64,000 nt of DNA. Source: Hermodice carunculata. Its lineage: Eukaryota > Annelida > Polychaeta > Eunicida > Amphinomidae. The stretch covers positions 31,234,836 through 31,298,835 of the forward strand of contig OZ026617.1 in assembly GCA_964020975.1 (NCBI GenBank), given 5' to 3'. A program made the position numbers and the translations under genes. Below the pieces are notes generated by a model, which worked only from the letters and a program-made list of their open reading frames with translations, made no database searches and was not told the origin of the DNA. Positions 46,649 to 58,474 of this stretch are shown here, in pieces; within the stretch, counting starts at the first letter, position 1; every line of letters starts with the position of its first letter.

Positions 46649-47336
46649 TCTTCGTCAAAACTATGGCAGCAAAACAACTTGGATGAATGGGAGAGGCACT
46701 GACGGAATCAAGTTTGGTCAGGTTTCACGATTTGTGGAAATGAAAACAGGATTAAAACGCCAGTGGATCAAAGATTATGGTCTGATTGACCATTTGGAAC
46801 AGTTGTCATGCGGCTAATGTCAGGGAACTTACTCGATTCAGGATGGGATACCCGTTTGAATTTGGCGCTGGAATGTCAGACTTTTTGCCCGAAATGGATT
46901 TTGTGTGACATTTTCGACAATTATAGGCCTGTTGCTGTGGATATATGCGGATTTCAATGGATTATCTGTGTGATATACCTGTAGAAAATAGTTTTGGAAT
47001 AAACTGGTGAGTTACAGCTTGTCGGTGTGTTCAGAAACGGAGAAATCATGCCAAACGTGAAGCGGGGTGGTGGTCCAGATGTGAGCTTCGTTTCATACCT
47101 TTCTATATAGGAGCTCCATGTGACGACGTTGTGGTTTTAGGCCCATCCGCCACCATCTTATTAGCATAAATAATTGACTGCACAGATGAATACACAATAT
47201 TTTATTGCAGATATGGCCCTATGTGGGTTATTGAACGCACAGATGTTGCAGGTCCACCCTCTTAATCCACTACTCCCCCCCCCCCCACATATATTAGCAC
47301 GGAAGCTTGACTGAATGAACGTTATGAGCGCCTGTG
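46643..47336 (-). repeat. Right inverted arm
   Basis: Partner of 41662-42355. A C-run near 47275-47287 corresponds to the G-run at 41712-41722. The outer end CACAGGCGCT (minus strand) is followed by GATAACGC. Confidence 0.9.
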
Positions 47337-47560
47337 GATAACGCCCACAGTAGCACGTGAAAAGGTGCGGCGAAAACCACAGATGAAGACCTAGATTCGG
47401 AAACGCATAGACGTGTTTTACCCGGTTAGGGGACATATTTTCTGCATTTTGCTGTAGAAGTGCAGGCTCCTTTCTCTACAGCGTTCTAGAGGAATCCCGG
47501 AATGCCTGGGATTGTTTATTAGCGATTTCTGGGTGAGAGCCAGCCGGTTATTTTGCCACA
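47337..47560 (+). repeat. 5' LTR, right part
   Basis: Matches 55446-55666: CCCACAGTAGCA-GTGAAAA, GAAGACCTAGATTCGGAAAC, GTGTTTTACCCGGT and TTTTGCCACA at the end. Confidence 0.88.
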
Positions 47561-47561
47561 G

Positions 47562-47579
47562 TGGTTCCCAACGGGGAAT
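47562..47579 (+). promoter_or_regulatory. Primer-binding site of the Gypsy-type relic
   Basis: TGGTTCCCAACGGGGAAT lies directly after the LTR end TTTTGCCACA. Confidence 0.7.
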
Positions 47580-49790
47580 CTAATCAGGTGAGCAAGACAG
47601 CTGAACCTTGTGCGGCTGATTTTGCGTGGCGCTGTGGCATTTGTCTGACGGTGGGGGAAATCGCCCCCCCCCACCCCCGTCAGACGTGGATTTTTGCCAG
47701 CACCGGTAGGTGTAGTCTTGTGTGTGCTGGACTTGTAGTGTGTGTGTGTGTGTGTGTTATCGGGCCTTTCCCCCTGTGCAGAGTCAACGTGGTGTGTCTT
47801 GTTCACAGGAGAACTGAGAAGTCTGTGTGGTATGCGCGTTCCCTTTTGTGTATGCAGTTATACACAAGGCATCCCACTGACCGTGTCAACATTCACCAGT
47901 ATCTTCGCATTTGCTTGAATAAAGTTAACATATCTTCATTGCTGTGGTAAAACCATATGTGTCTGTGTTCCTTATAACATAATCTATGAGACAAACATTT
48001 TAACTTTCTACCTCGCACTAAACACTTTTAAATACTAGCGGAAACTCACAAACAGTTTTTCGTCAGTGTTCACCACCAAAGTTGCATGGTTTGAAGTCCG
48101 GAAACTGCGTAAAATGGCAAAATTGTCACCCGATACAACCACATTTACCCCAACTGATGCATCAAATGAGCCACGAGACGTCAATTGCGGTCTAATCTGG
48201 TAGTGCACGCAGTGCGGAATTGTGAGTACAATGGGGAAATGTGGTTGCATCCTGTGGCATCCTGTGCCTGAGAGGCATGGCTGGGAGAGTGGGGGTTTCC
48301 GGCACCCACACACACACCGGTGCTGACATTTGATTGCGTTTGTTAAAAAGATCGTGTTGATTGTGTGATTTGAAGTTTGATCAACTTTGTTTGGCTCTCA
48401 ACTGCCACTGACAATTCGTGCCAGTGGCAGTGAGTGTGCACTTTGGGCTGCCTTGCTGGCACCCAGCCGCTAGGACCTTGCAGCGGCGAATTTGGAACCA
48501 ACTAAATGGTACATGACTTTTGCAGTTCACGGACTGCTGTTTGCCATCAATAAAACATAGCAGGGGTGCTGAATGTGTTGCATATGAGTTGTCTCAATTA
48601 TTTAATTATTAGTACCAGCTGATAGGGTTGTTTGGTTTTTCATGAGGTTGGCATGGAATGTTCTCTGGTCACTGTCTTTCACTTTTTTTTTAAATCTTTC
48701 CCACTTTCCTCAGTCTGGTTTCAAGCAGAGATGTTTGTATCCATGCTCTGACTGTTGTAGAGGTTAGGTTGTATGGGCAATGTGATAGATGCCCAAGTGT
48801 GGGCCTATTTCTTAATTGCGTGCACACTTTAGTGCTTTAATTGACCAGTGTGTTCTGTGTGGTCCATTGGGGCACAAAATATTGTAGAGGTGCATCATTG
48901 ATGTAATAGGGCTGCAGGGTGGACCTTTTGGAAGGGAAAAATTAGTAGCCCTGTTGCGGGAAGCCCACCACACTGGTTTGTTGGACCTTGTGTTTTTGTA
49001 ATCAACTTTTTTGGCAAATTTTAAGGTAGTGGACTGATTCTGAACAATTGGCAAATTAAAGGTAGTGGATAGATTTTGAATAATTGGCAAATTTAAGGTA
49101 GTGGACCTATTCATAATAATTGGTAAATTGTGTTATGGTTAATTGAATCTCAATCATTGCCAATCAAGCTCTGTCTTTATTAATTGAAGTTGAATACTTG
49201 CACAGAAATAGGTGTACAAGGCTGTGTGTTGTGTTTTGTCAATTTGGTCCTGTACATTGATCGTGAACATTGTATTGTGCTAGGCCTAAGGTAGGCCTAT
49301 ATTTTGGGCTGAAGCAAGTCCTATGTGAAGTGTACAGGGGTTCATTCAAGTTGAGTTAAGTATAGTTCAATTGTGTGTATACTTGTGCGGTCTATATGGG
49401 CCTATAAGATTGTTTGCGGTACACGGTGCATGGTGTGACTACATACAGGGCTGCATTACACCCCTGTGGTGATACTGTATGGAGGTCTGTGTAGGGTCCT
49501 TTGTTGGATGTTACTGCATGCTGAGCTGTAGTGATGCACACAGGGTAGTTTTACCCTTAACTCAAGTGTTTGTGGGTGTCAGTCCCCTCTGATATGTCTG
49601 ATGTTGATTAGTTCTTGAGGCATATTTTTGTATGTGTTGACGACTATTTTGTAAATTGAAGGTTTTTGATCTGTGTATTTCCTTAATAATTTGTTTTTGT
49701 GTCTCTGTACTTAAGTATAAAGTGCCAAGTCCTTGTCAGTGCTGTGTAGGTGATTCTTGTGTAGTTGAGGTTCATTTCACCATTTCTTAG
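47580..49790 (+). other. Long 5' leader of the Gypsy-type relic
   Basis: About 2.2 kb between primer-binding site and gag, without a convincing frame. Contains a short GT run (47737-47757) and three 36-bp tandem units. Confidence 0.6.
49023..49130 (+). repeat. Three 36-bp tandem repeats in the leader
   Basis: AAGGTAGTGGAC--ATT-T followed by AATTGGCAAATT recurs with starts at 49023, 49059 and 49095. Confidence 0.85.
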
Positions 49791-50981
49791 GTGCAGGTTG
49801 AGTACTTGATTGACATTGAGTCTAGGTGGAACAGAACATGCACTGAACATGGACAAAAGATGCACTGCCCTGCACAAAGGCCTCAGGTGCATGAAGCTGA
49901 GGTCCCTCGTGCACCAGCATCAAAACCCCCACGAAATGATGGAACCACTGACTGGGCATCATTTGAGGGGTTTCTTTTGAGTGATAAGCTCATCAGTATG
50001 GGTGGTTGGAATGGGACAAGTTGGATAGGCTTTATGAGTGTTTAGAAGGAGTGGCTGTCCGCTTTTTGTGTTCCTTACCTGCTAGTATGAGGCCACTCAG
50101 AAAAAGTTGCCCAATAGGTTCGGTATCCGAGATGCTCCACACATTCTTCAGAATAGATATCAGGAACTCTGACAGGGGAAACAGACTGTGGAAGAGTACA
50201 CTGAGGAAATCCGAAGCCTGGTTCCCTTAGCCTATAGGTATGTCAACCCAGCTGTCAAGGAAGAGTTTGCGGTCGATGTTTCTTGAAGGGGTATAGGGAA
50301 AAGGAGTTTGCTTGTCTGGTCATGGCCCAGGGGCCTAAGACTTTAACGGAGGCTGAAGACTTAGTGAGAGCTCAAGAATGTGAGTACATGTATATTCATG
50401 GGACTCCTAGTAACACATCTGTTGGAAGGCCTAGAGTACACAAGGTGGCTTTTGCTAGTAATGGGGCGGAAGTTGAGTCCGAAGATGACTCCCTCAGTTG
50501 TCAGCAAATAAGACGAGCAGAACCAAGCCAAGACCCCCAGAAAAAGCAGTCGCTTGAGGCCATAAGGCAGTTGACACAAGACATTGTTTCACAGTTGATG
50601 CAAGATTTTAGCTTTCTATCTAAGGAGATGGGAACATTGTCACGCTGTTTCAGTGAGGTGCTAGCGTCAAAGGCTGCAGGGTCTCAGGGCTTGGAAGTTA
50701 AGACTCAGATACAGGGTGGGGTGACAATGCCCTATTCTCGGTCCCTAACAGAAAGAGGTCGTCCCCTTAAAAGGGGCAGTCAATGGCAGGGCAGTTCTCC
50801 TTGGTCAAGGTCACCCTCCCCAGCTAGGCCTGGCAATGATGGTCGTTATTTTGGGTGCAATCAAGTGGGCCATTACAAACCAAACTATCCGAACAGAACT
50901 AGGAGCCCTAGCCCAAGTGTGTTGCAGGGAAATGAACGAGGGCTGAGTCGGGTGGCTGAGGCTCAGCCCTACAAGATTTAG
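49791..50981 (+). pseudogene. Gag region of the Gypsy-type relic
   Basis: A capsid-like stretch (KEFACLVMAQGPKTLTEAED, a helix-rich block common in Gypsy gag), a serine/arginine-rich linker and a knuckle remnant GCNQVGHYKPNYP near 50855. Structural protein of the element; broken. Confidence 0.75.
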
Positions 50982-51129
50982 CTACAGAAAGGCCACACAT
51001 CTCAAAGACGGATGAATCACTGTTGCCCCGCACGGAAAGTGGCAAATCCCATCCAATAGGGAAAACCCAAGTGTTCCATGTGGAGAAGTGGGACTCAGGC
51101 CCTGGTGGGAAATGCAAGGATGAAGAAAT

Positions 51130-51453
51130 ATGTGTACAAGGTTTGGATGGTCCTTATACCATACTTTATGTAGAGATGGAAGTGGGGTGATTGATACTGG
51201 TGCCCAAGCAACACTCTTGTCAGATGCTATGGCCATAAGGATAGGAGTTCCATCCCGAATTTTGGCTGAGTTGCCTACCATAAAGCTCCGAAGGTTTGGA
51301 TATGGTGGTAGTATGGATGGTAAGAGAGGTCTCCTGGTGATGTTTAGAATCGGACAAAAAGAAATTGAGCGGCCTGTCGTCGCCCCTATTAGGGAAGAGG
51401 TACTAGTGGGGTTGGACTTCTTGGCAGCTGTTGATGCCATTATAAAGGTGTAG
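51130..51453 (+). pseudogene. Aspartic protease region of the Gypsy-type relic
   Basis: IDTGAQATLLS near 51192 is the aspartic protease active-site motif, and EVLVGLDFLAAVDAII near 51400 is the matching C-terminal block ((I/V)LGxDFL). Confidence 0.82.
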
Positions 51454-52027
51454 GAGGACTTTGTGTGGGAATAGAGTTCATTCCCACACCAGTACGGGCT
51501 GATTTAGAGCTGCAAACGATCAGCCGGGTGGTTTTGGAAAGCACCATTGATCTCAAGCCAGAGAATGAGGAGGTATTTTGGAGACGGGCAAGTGATTTGG
51601 TTGGAAGTTCGCCAGTTGTCCAGGAGCCCATTAGTGTCTCCAGTAATGTGGGAGTTAGAGGTGTCCTGGTACAGGGTATGATGTTCATGTTAGGTTGATC
51701 AACATAGCCAATGACAAGGTTATACTGAAGTCAGGCACTTGAATAGGGCAATTGACTGATGCAGAGGTCCTAGATAGCCTGAATAGTGCCTCTGAGATCC
51801 TCCAGTCTGGGGGGGGGGGTAAGCACTTCCCTCTTGTCAAGGGAATCTGACAAAATTTCTGAAGATAACAGGTCCCAGAGGGGGGTAGAGGTACTCAAAA
51901 CCATGTTGCCTGTGACTTGGAGGCTTACATATTGCAGGAAAGTAGAGACTTTCCTCCCCATATACAAGAGTTATAAGTGACTAGTAGCACAGACCTTACA
52001 GTAGAACAGGCAGTGGAGCTCTGAGCC

Positions 52028-53115
52028 TTGCTTGTAGAGTTTGGGGATGTTCTTGCTAAGGCTGATTCTGACTTGGGTTGTTGTGGTGGTGTAAAGCACC
52101 GTATCCATCCAGGGGATACACCTCCCATTTTGCAAACCACCCCCACACACACCCTTAGGTTTTCAGGGGGAAGAATAGTCCCATTTTCAGAAGATGTTAG
52201 ATTCTGGAGTTGTGTTGCCCTCTTGTGGGGAGGGGGCATCGCCCGTAGTGTTTGTCAGGAAGCGGAATGGGGGAGTGCACTGGTGTTTGGACCACAGGAA
52301 ATTTAATGATCTTACTATAAAGGATAGTTATCCTTTCCCAAGGATGGAAGAGTCCCTTGACACACTTAACAGGACCCAATGGTTCTGGGCCCTCAATCTG
52401 AACAGCGGGTATTACCAAATTGAGGTGGATGAGCGGGAAGGGGACAAGACAGCATTCATCATGCATCATGGTACATTCCAATATCACACAATGCCATTTG
52501 GGTTATATAATGCCCTTCGACCTTTCAGAGAGCCATGGATTTTGTATTAGAGGTGTTTCAGAAGAAAACTCTCTTAGTTGACATTGATGATGTAATATTG
52601 ACTGGTAGGACCTTCACTGAGTATCTGAGCAGGTTGAGGGAGGTCCTGGAGCGGTTTGGCGTGAATAGGCTAAAGTTGAAGGGAAGGAAATGTCAGTTGC
52701 TCAAAGACTCTTTGGTGTTCTTAGGACATGTGGTAGCTTGGAATGGTATCCAAACTAACCCAGCCCTTGGTGAAAGTATTGTAAAGTGGCCCCGTCCTCA
52801 GAATATCAAACAGGTACAAGCATTTCTGGGATTGGCAAATTACTACCATCAATTTGTGCCAGACTATGCAACCATAGCTTCCTCCTCACAGATTTGCTAA
52901 AGAAAGGAGCTCTGTTTGAATGGCAGGTGGCCCAGGAGGCAGCGTTTGAGTCATTGAAGCACCAGCTGGCCACAGCCCCTGTTCTGGCTTATCCTAGAGA
53001 TGAGGGGACCTGTATTCTAGACACGAATACCTCAGGAGGCAGGATAGGAGCAGTTCTTACTCAGGTCCTGGAGGTGATGGAGAGACCCATTTTATACGCA
53101 AGTTTCAGACTATAG
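52028..53115 (+). pseudogene. RT and RNase H region of the Gypsy-type relic
   Basis: HRIHPGDTPPI, SPVVFVRKRNGG, DHRKFNDLTIKDSYPFPRME, WALNLNSGYYQI, TAFIMHHGTFQYHTMPFGL and VDIDDVILTG are RT boxes in order. FLGHVVAWNGI and FLGLANYYHQFV form the connection. LFEWQVAQEAAFESLK and ILDTNTSGGRIGAVL are the start of RNase H. Broken in several places. Confidence 0.88.
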
Positions 53116-53648
53116 CCAAGCAGCTGGTCTACAATTTCATAGCTAGATTTGGAATCCTCGTTGGAGCTCCATACTGATCAGGGCAAGAATATAGATGGAG
53201 TACTTATTAGGGAAGTTTGTAGATTGTTGGAGGTGTGGAAGATGCCAACCACTTCATACCATCCTAGCTGCAGTTGTCTTGTGGAGCAGTTCAATCAGAC
53301 GTTACTGTAAATAGTGAGGTATTATGTCAATCGAGATCAGTGTGATTGGGACAAACATATCCCCCTACTGGCAGCAGCCTATAGGACCCCCAATGCTAGC
53401 ATAGGTTTTAGTCCCATCTCCTTATGCTAGGGAGGGTAATTAGGTGGCCACAAGACATAGAGCTGGGAAGAACAGCAACCGATCAAGACTATGAGACATA
53501 TCTAGGGTTTGTGGAGGACTTGGTAGCTAGCCTTGAAGGTGGCCATGAAGTGGCACGGGAGTACCTTCGGAGGACCCAGGAGCACCAGAGCCGGTGCTAC
53601 GATTCTAAACTCTTAGGCAGTTTGAGCCAGGAGACTTGGTTCCTGTGA
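53116..53648 (+). pseudogene. Integrase remnant of the Gypsy-type relic
   Basis: HTDQGKN near 53172, SYHPSCSCLVEQFNQTLL near 53260 and WDKHIPLLAAAYRTPNAS near 53350 follow the Gypsy integrase core. It is broken and incomplete. Confidence 0.8.
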
Positions 53649-55355
53649 GGCACACAAGATGCATTACTAGGAAGAGTCCAAAATTGCAACATATGTGGGA
53701 AGGAGCTTTCCTGGAGTCCAAACTTGCAACATATGTTGGAAGAAGCTTTCCTGGTGGAACAACCTTGTGGTGCAGCCCTCTATTTGGTGTAACTCAGAAA
53801 GGGGGTCCATAAGTGTTGCACCATGACAGACTCAAGAAATACACTGGACAGGTCATCCCCAATTGACTTAGATGGATGTGGCAGAAGTTGTTTAGGGAAA
53901 CTGGCCTATTCTGCCAGATAGTGCTCTTGGGATGGGGAACACACCAGAGGAAATCCATGCTCACAGTGAACGGCGGGGTGTGTGAACAGTGCTGAGTCTC
54001 TCAAGGGGGATACCCCAGAGAGTTCTTGCCTGGAAAGGCTAGGTCCAGAAGAAAAAACACTTGCAGAGGGGGAGGACTCTATTACTTGCAATGTGGACCC
54101 CAAGTCATGAGAGACTGAACAGACGGTAGTCTTACGGAAACCAAACGTGGACCAGAGGAGTCCAGCCCCTCCTGCTCCAGTGCAGGTTGCGAGAGGGGGG
54201 TGACAGTGAGGGTCCCTAGTCGTTACCATGAGGATAATTCGCAATAGTGGCAAATAGTGCATAATAACGATTGAGACTTGTAGGTAACAGAACATGCGAC
54301 ACAGTTTCAGGTGTAAATATGTTAATATGTTCTTTGTTCTTTTGTTTATGAATATAGATGGCTTAAAGGATAGTATTTTAGGCTGGGCCGCAGATAATTT
54401 GAGGGCATCCTCTTTGCTGGTTCTAGGTTTTTTCTTTGTGATGGGAGTTGCTCTTATTGAGTGAAAGGTGTCGTTGTGGTGAATAGGCGATGCCGTCAGT
54501 GCACACCCTATTTGTGGGAGTTGGTTATAACAAATGGACTTGGTTGCATGGCTGAGCTTGACTGTCCCATCCATGGGGTGATTGTAATGGATGTGTATCA
54601 CAAGCGCAGTTGACAAGTCTCCCTTGCCAAGGGTACTGGACCTTTATATATAGAGCTACATCGTTCTGTCACATGGGTTGGTTATGTGTTCTCAAAGAGA
54701 GACTACGGTTGTTATTGTTAATCTGATTGTGTCCAAACCAGATCTTTAATTGGTCATTTGTATTGTATAGTTTAGTTGTTTGAACTTTCATAATTAATGA
54801 CTGTATTTAAGGAATCAGTGTTACTTAGATTAAAGTGGAAAGATTGTATTCATGACCGGAAGCGACTGTGTGAATAGGAATAGTAAGGGTTGTTGTTGTA
54901 ATCAGAGGTGATTGTAAAGAGGACAGTTGGTAAATTGAAAAGGAAGACAGATGCAAGCTCTTATCAGGGGATGGTTAAAAAGAAGCTAAGCCCTCAAGGA
55001 GAAGGGAAAAGGAACAGACCCTCGAGGAGGGAGGTAATAAAGGTGACCCCTGGCTGGGGAAACATAAAGGATAAGCCCTCAAGGAGGAAGGTTGCAAAAC
55101 ATGGGCCTTTGTAAAGGGAAGCCATGTATGACCATTCCCCTTTGTGTGGTGTTGGCTGACTTGCATGTGCCGGTATATGCACAAGCAAAGCACATGGCAA
55201 ATCAACATGCAATGGTATATTAAGAGATCCCTTAAAGGTTAGGGTGTTCATATCTTTCCCTTTGGGTATGTTTGATGCGATAGGTCAGTGGTGTGATGGT
55301 TCACGCTTAGGCTTTTCTGTGGGCTTGTGAGGACGCAAGGTTGGCGGGGGGGGGG
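53649..55355 (+). other. 3' internal region of the Gypsy-type relic
   Basis: No convincing gene. A ~40-bp unit (AGTCCAAA-TTGCAACATATG) is duplicated at 53674-53754. A charged, proline-rich stretch at 54908-55114 has no motif. A G-run of 13 bases at 55345-55357 is the likely polypurine tract. Confidence 0.6.
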
Positions 55356-55666
55356 GGTAGTAAAATTGAAATTGGGGCAGTACCCCAGCAATGCATTGTG
55401 ATGTCCCACCTCCTCTCCCCCTGCAAGTTACCGGAAATGAAATGAGATCACCCACAGTAGCATGTGAAAAAGTGCGGTGAGAACCACACAAGAAGACCTA
55501 GATTCGGAAACACATAGATGTGTTTTACCCGGTAAGGGGACATATTTTCTGCATTTTGTTGTAGAAGTGCAGTCTTCTTCCTCTGCAGCGTTCTTGAGGA
55601 AGCCCGGAATGCTTGGGATTGTTTATTAGTGATTTCTATGTGAGAGCCAGCCGGTATTTTGCCACA
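55356..55666 (+). repeat. 3' LTR of the Gypsy-type relic
   Basis: 311 bp, ending TTTTGCCACA and followed by ATATATC. Carries the empty counterpart of the transposon insertion site near 55445. Confidence 0.88.
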
Positions 55667-55979
55667 ATATATCACAGACTTATGAAGTGATATGTCTCCT
55701 TACTTTGTACCTTCATACAGTAAAACCAATCAGTGATAACAAATGAAATTTACTTTTTAAGAAGGTAAAGTCCATGGATAGCATAATGTTGGATTAGTTC
55801 CCTTCCATAATTGATATAACGAGAAGTTCTCTTGAAATTGAGGATTGAAAGGATGTAATACAATCACAAATGTTCACTACGTAGAGAGAGAGTCAGAGAC
55901 CTGTATTTATCCAGCCGCTCGAAGGTCCAACCCTAGGCGCTCTTCTGTCAGCTCTGACCGCCCGGTCCAAGAAGTAGCT

Positions 55980-56760
55980 TGCTCTTATACAGAGAAGTGC
56001 CCCTCTGTAATTTCAAAACTTGTGCCCAGGTGGTTTCAGAGAAAGTACTTTGTAAGATTTTACCAAAACATAAACAAGCCAATTCATTACAAAATCGAAA
56101 CATTAATGAAGCATTACCATTTGAACACATGTGACAGAAAGTCATATACATCTCTACAAAGTTTGAAGTGAATCGGTTTGATGGTTTTAGAGAGCAAGTT
56201 GAAAATGAGAATTACCACTGCAATCCCATGGATTTTTTTGATTTGCTACATTTCAAGATTTTATCTGACTTCAGGTATTTTGCATTTTCTTTGAATGAAA
56301 AAAAATCCTCTCAACTTTATGAAAACAGATTAAATTTGATAAAAAAAACAGATCCATAATATTTCCGCCTAGTGAACACCTTTGTTTGATCTTTCCATGA
56401 GAAACATATCCGACATAACTCTCAGCACAATTATAGATACAGTTTTGTGGACAAGTTGAAAAAGGCAAAACCACACACAAAGTCATGACCAAAAAGAAAA
56501 AAAAAAGAAAACATTGCAGCACAACCTGTTAAACGGAAGGTCTGGGGGCTTCCCAGAAGTGAAACTTTGCAATATAAAAGCAATTGGCCAAGTCAAGCAG
56601 TTTGTAAGCACATTTTGCAAGATTTTGCCACCAAAAAAAAAAATCTGTTTTTCTTTCTTGCTTTCTTTCTTTTCTTCACAGGCTAATTTGTCCAATATTT
56701 CATTTGAAAATCATATGTAGATATTCCAAACGTGACATGATTATACTTCCAGGCATGAAG
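55980..56760 (+). repeat. Diverged copy of the ~490-bp repeat family
   Basis: GAAGTGCCCCTCTGTAATTTC matches 19950-19975. AAGCATTACCATTTGAACAC, AAGTTTGAAGTGAATC and AAAGCAATTGGCCAAG follow in the family order. A pyrimidine tract then passes into the TTGAAAATCATATGTAGA module. Confidence 0.78.
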
Positions 56761-56978
56761 TCTTGACCTTTTCAAAGAAGTTCAACGGTTTTGAATGTTT
56801 GGACCATGTTGGACCCCCAATTGGAGGTTTTAAAACACTTTATTTTAAGTAATTTACACGTAGCTTTTAAAGGACACAGGTCAATGTCAGTTATACCTTT
56901 GAAAGTTCCATCCAGCCATAACTTGATGAATTTCAATCTGATTGAGTTCATGTTAGGCTTAAATTGTAGTTATTATAT
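56761..56978 (+). repeat. AGGTCA satellite, left of the inserted transposon
   Basis: About 1.5 monomers of the ~143-bp satellite. The monomer breaks off at ...GTAGTTATTATAT and resumes at 58475 with TATCACTATATG. Confidence 0.85.
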
Positions 56979-58474
56979 CAGTCGAAATGCTGAGACATGA
57001 ATGAGATTGATTGGCTACCAGCACGCCTCGGTTCCAAGCTAAGCCCTAGGCTGTGACGTCACCAAAATACACAAAATCCAACATGGCGGCCATGATATTA
57101 ACTGGTATCATATACAAATAAGAAATTTGTAAAAAGTGGTACAAAAGATGTGTTATGATCTCTTACCTTTATATGTCCTCTTTCCACAGATTTAAATCCA
57201 CATTATGGTATTATTCCAGTCTAATAATAGGGCCATGGTAGTCCAATATGTCCATTTCATTTCTGATCTGTCAGCCATTGCTGACCCTAATATCCAGAAG
57301 TCATGTACATGTAATTTGATCAAATTTTGTACAAGCAATGTGATGACAAAATATTTTGCCATCTACTGCAAAAATACTTTCCTGATGCAAGCAGTAAGAT
57401 GTAGGTCCAAATTAAAAAGAAATAATCTTGTGACCTGACTTTGAATTTCAACCTCTAAAATCCGCCATTTTGCAAAAAAATCCACTTTTCTACAAAGCTC
57501 CAGTTTTGTAACATGGGGTCTATTTTTGGCAATTTGCACCAAGAATGCACTGCCAAAGCATACAGATCCATCATCCAATGGGGGTGGTGGGATAGTGAAA
57601 ACCCTGTGTACACCTTTCAGCCTAAAACGAAGGAACCCCAAAATGACATATTTAGGGGGTAGGGCCCTTTGAATTTTGATCAAATCTGTACCATTTGCCC
57701 TAGAATGCTCAAATATATTTTTTTCACAACTTAAAATATCAGTACGTATGAAACTTAGCCTAATCTATGTTATTACAGAAAAGGTTTTATTTTATCAGTT
57801 GTTCTAAACCCCTATTACTTCTGATAAAATGGACTGTTCTGTTATTCAAATTGGACCGCTTGTATCTTGAAAATTTAACCCAATCCAGCCCAAATTTATA
57901 CCCTTTTGAAAAGCATGAACACTTGTTGGTCAAGTTACAGCGTGAAAGGGTCATGGATCTGTTTTAAATTAAAATGCCAGAGCAGTATCTGGTTAGTGGG
58001 TGTTCCAAACAGGCATCTCTTGTGTCTTCAGTGGGGTATTGGGTGACAGGATGCTCGTAAAATGACCATTAATCGTAACCCAATAAATGCAATGACTTAT
58101 ATACAGTAAAACCTCTCTAACCAAACACCTCCATATACCGGACACCTCTCTATACTGAGCACCATTTTTTGGTCCCGAATGTATACTTCCAATGTTAGCA
58201 AACTTCCCTATACTGAACACCTCCCCTTACTGAACACGACTTTTAGGTCCCAAGGGTGTTCAGTATAGGAAGGTTTTACTGTAAGTGGTAAATGACTTAT
58301 CACACCCCTTTCATGTGATCCGCAAACACCTCAATACTCCCAAATAGCAGGGACTAAGATGTGCCCATGTGTCTTTGTTTACATAAGCACTGCCCAGCAA
58401 TGGAACCGAGAACGAGGCTGCTGATATGACCGCTAATCTCGCATCTCATTAAACCCAGGTCAGCATCTCGACTG
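56979..58474. mobile_element. 1.5-kb inverted-repeat DNA transposon, copy 1
   Basis: Begins CAGTCGAAATGCTGA and ends TCAGCATCTCGACTG, 14 of 15 bases matching as inverted repeats; AATGAGAT recurs just inside both ends. It interrupts a satellite monomer. The satellite base triplet TAA appears as TAT on both sides, which supports a 3-bp target duplication. No transposase is visible, so it is non-autonomous. A second, inverted copy starts at 63324 and also has TAA next to its end. The 3-bp A/T target recalls PIF/Harbinger, but the termini alone do not prove it. Confidence 0.82.
58104..58281. mobile_element. 178-bp pogo/Tigger-like MITE, passenger in copy 1
   Basis: CAGTAAAACCTCTCTAACC at the left, GGAAGGTTTTACTG at the right, flanked by TA on both sides. 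Internal CTATACTGAACACC motifs repeat. A passenger of equal length sits at the matching place in copy 2 (63517-63694), so it entered before the host element multiplied. Confidence 0.82.

Larger units (their letters stand above)
41662..47336. mobile_element. Long-armed inverted-repeat transposon carrying an RT gene
   Basis: Two arms of about 694 bp (41662-42355 and 46643-47336) are reverse complements, starting (T/C)ACAGGCGCT. The flanking octamers GATATCGC (41654-41661) and GATAACGC (47337-47344) look like an 8-bp target duplication. The intact 3' LTR of the host retroelement has GAGATCAC once at the matching place, a paralogous empty site. Long arms with an 8-9 bp duplication recall Mutator-, Merlin- or P-like transposons; I see no transposase for this element. 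Its interior is a LINE-type RT gene, itself split by a Tc1 transposon. Confidence 0.85.
41545..55666 (+). mobile_element. Ty3/Gypsy-type LTR retrotransposon relic hosting nested transposons
   Basis: The 3' LTR (55356-55666) matches 41545-41661 joined to 47337-47560. The 5' LTR is therefore split by the inverted-arm transposon at 41662-47336. A primer-binding site follows at 47562. The internal part holds gag, protease, RT, RNase H and integrase in that order, which defines Ty3/Gypsy. A guanine-rich purine tract precedes the 3' LTR. Flanking ATAT on both sides is a possible 4-bp target duplication. It is a fossil with many breaks, and LTR divergence suggests it is old. Without the insert it spans about 8.4 kb. 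Confidence 0.88.

Noticed and set aside
53906-54616. 236-codon minus-strand open frame
   Set aside because: It lies antisense within the 3' part of the Gypsy-type relic, has no motif, and its composition follows the opposite strand.
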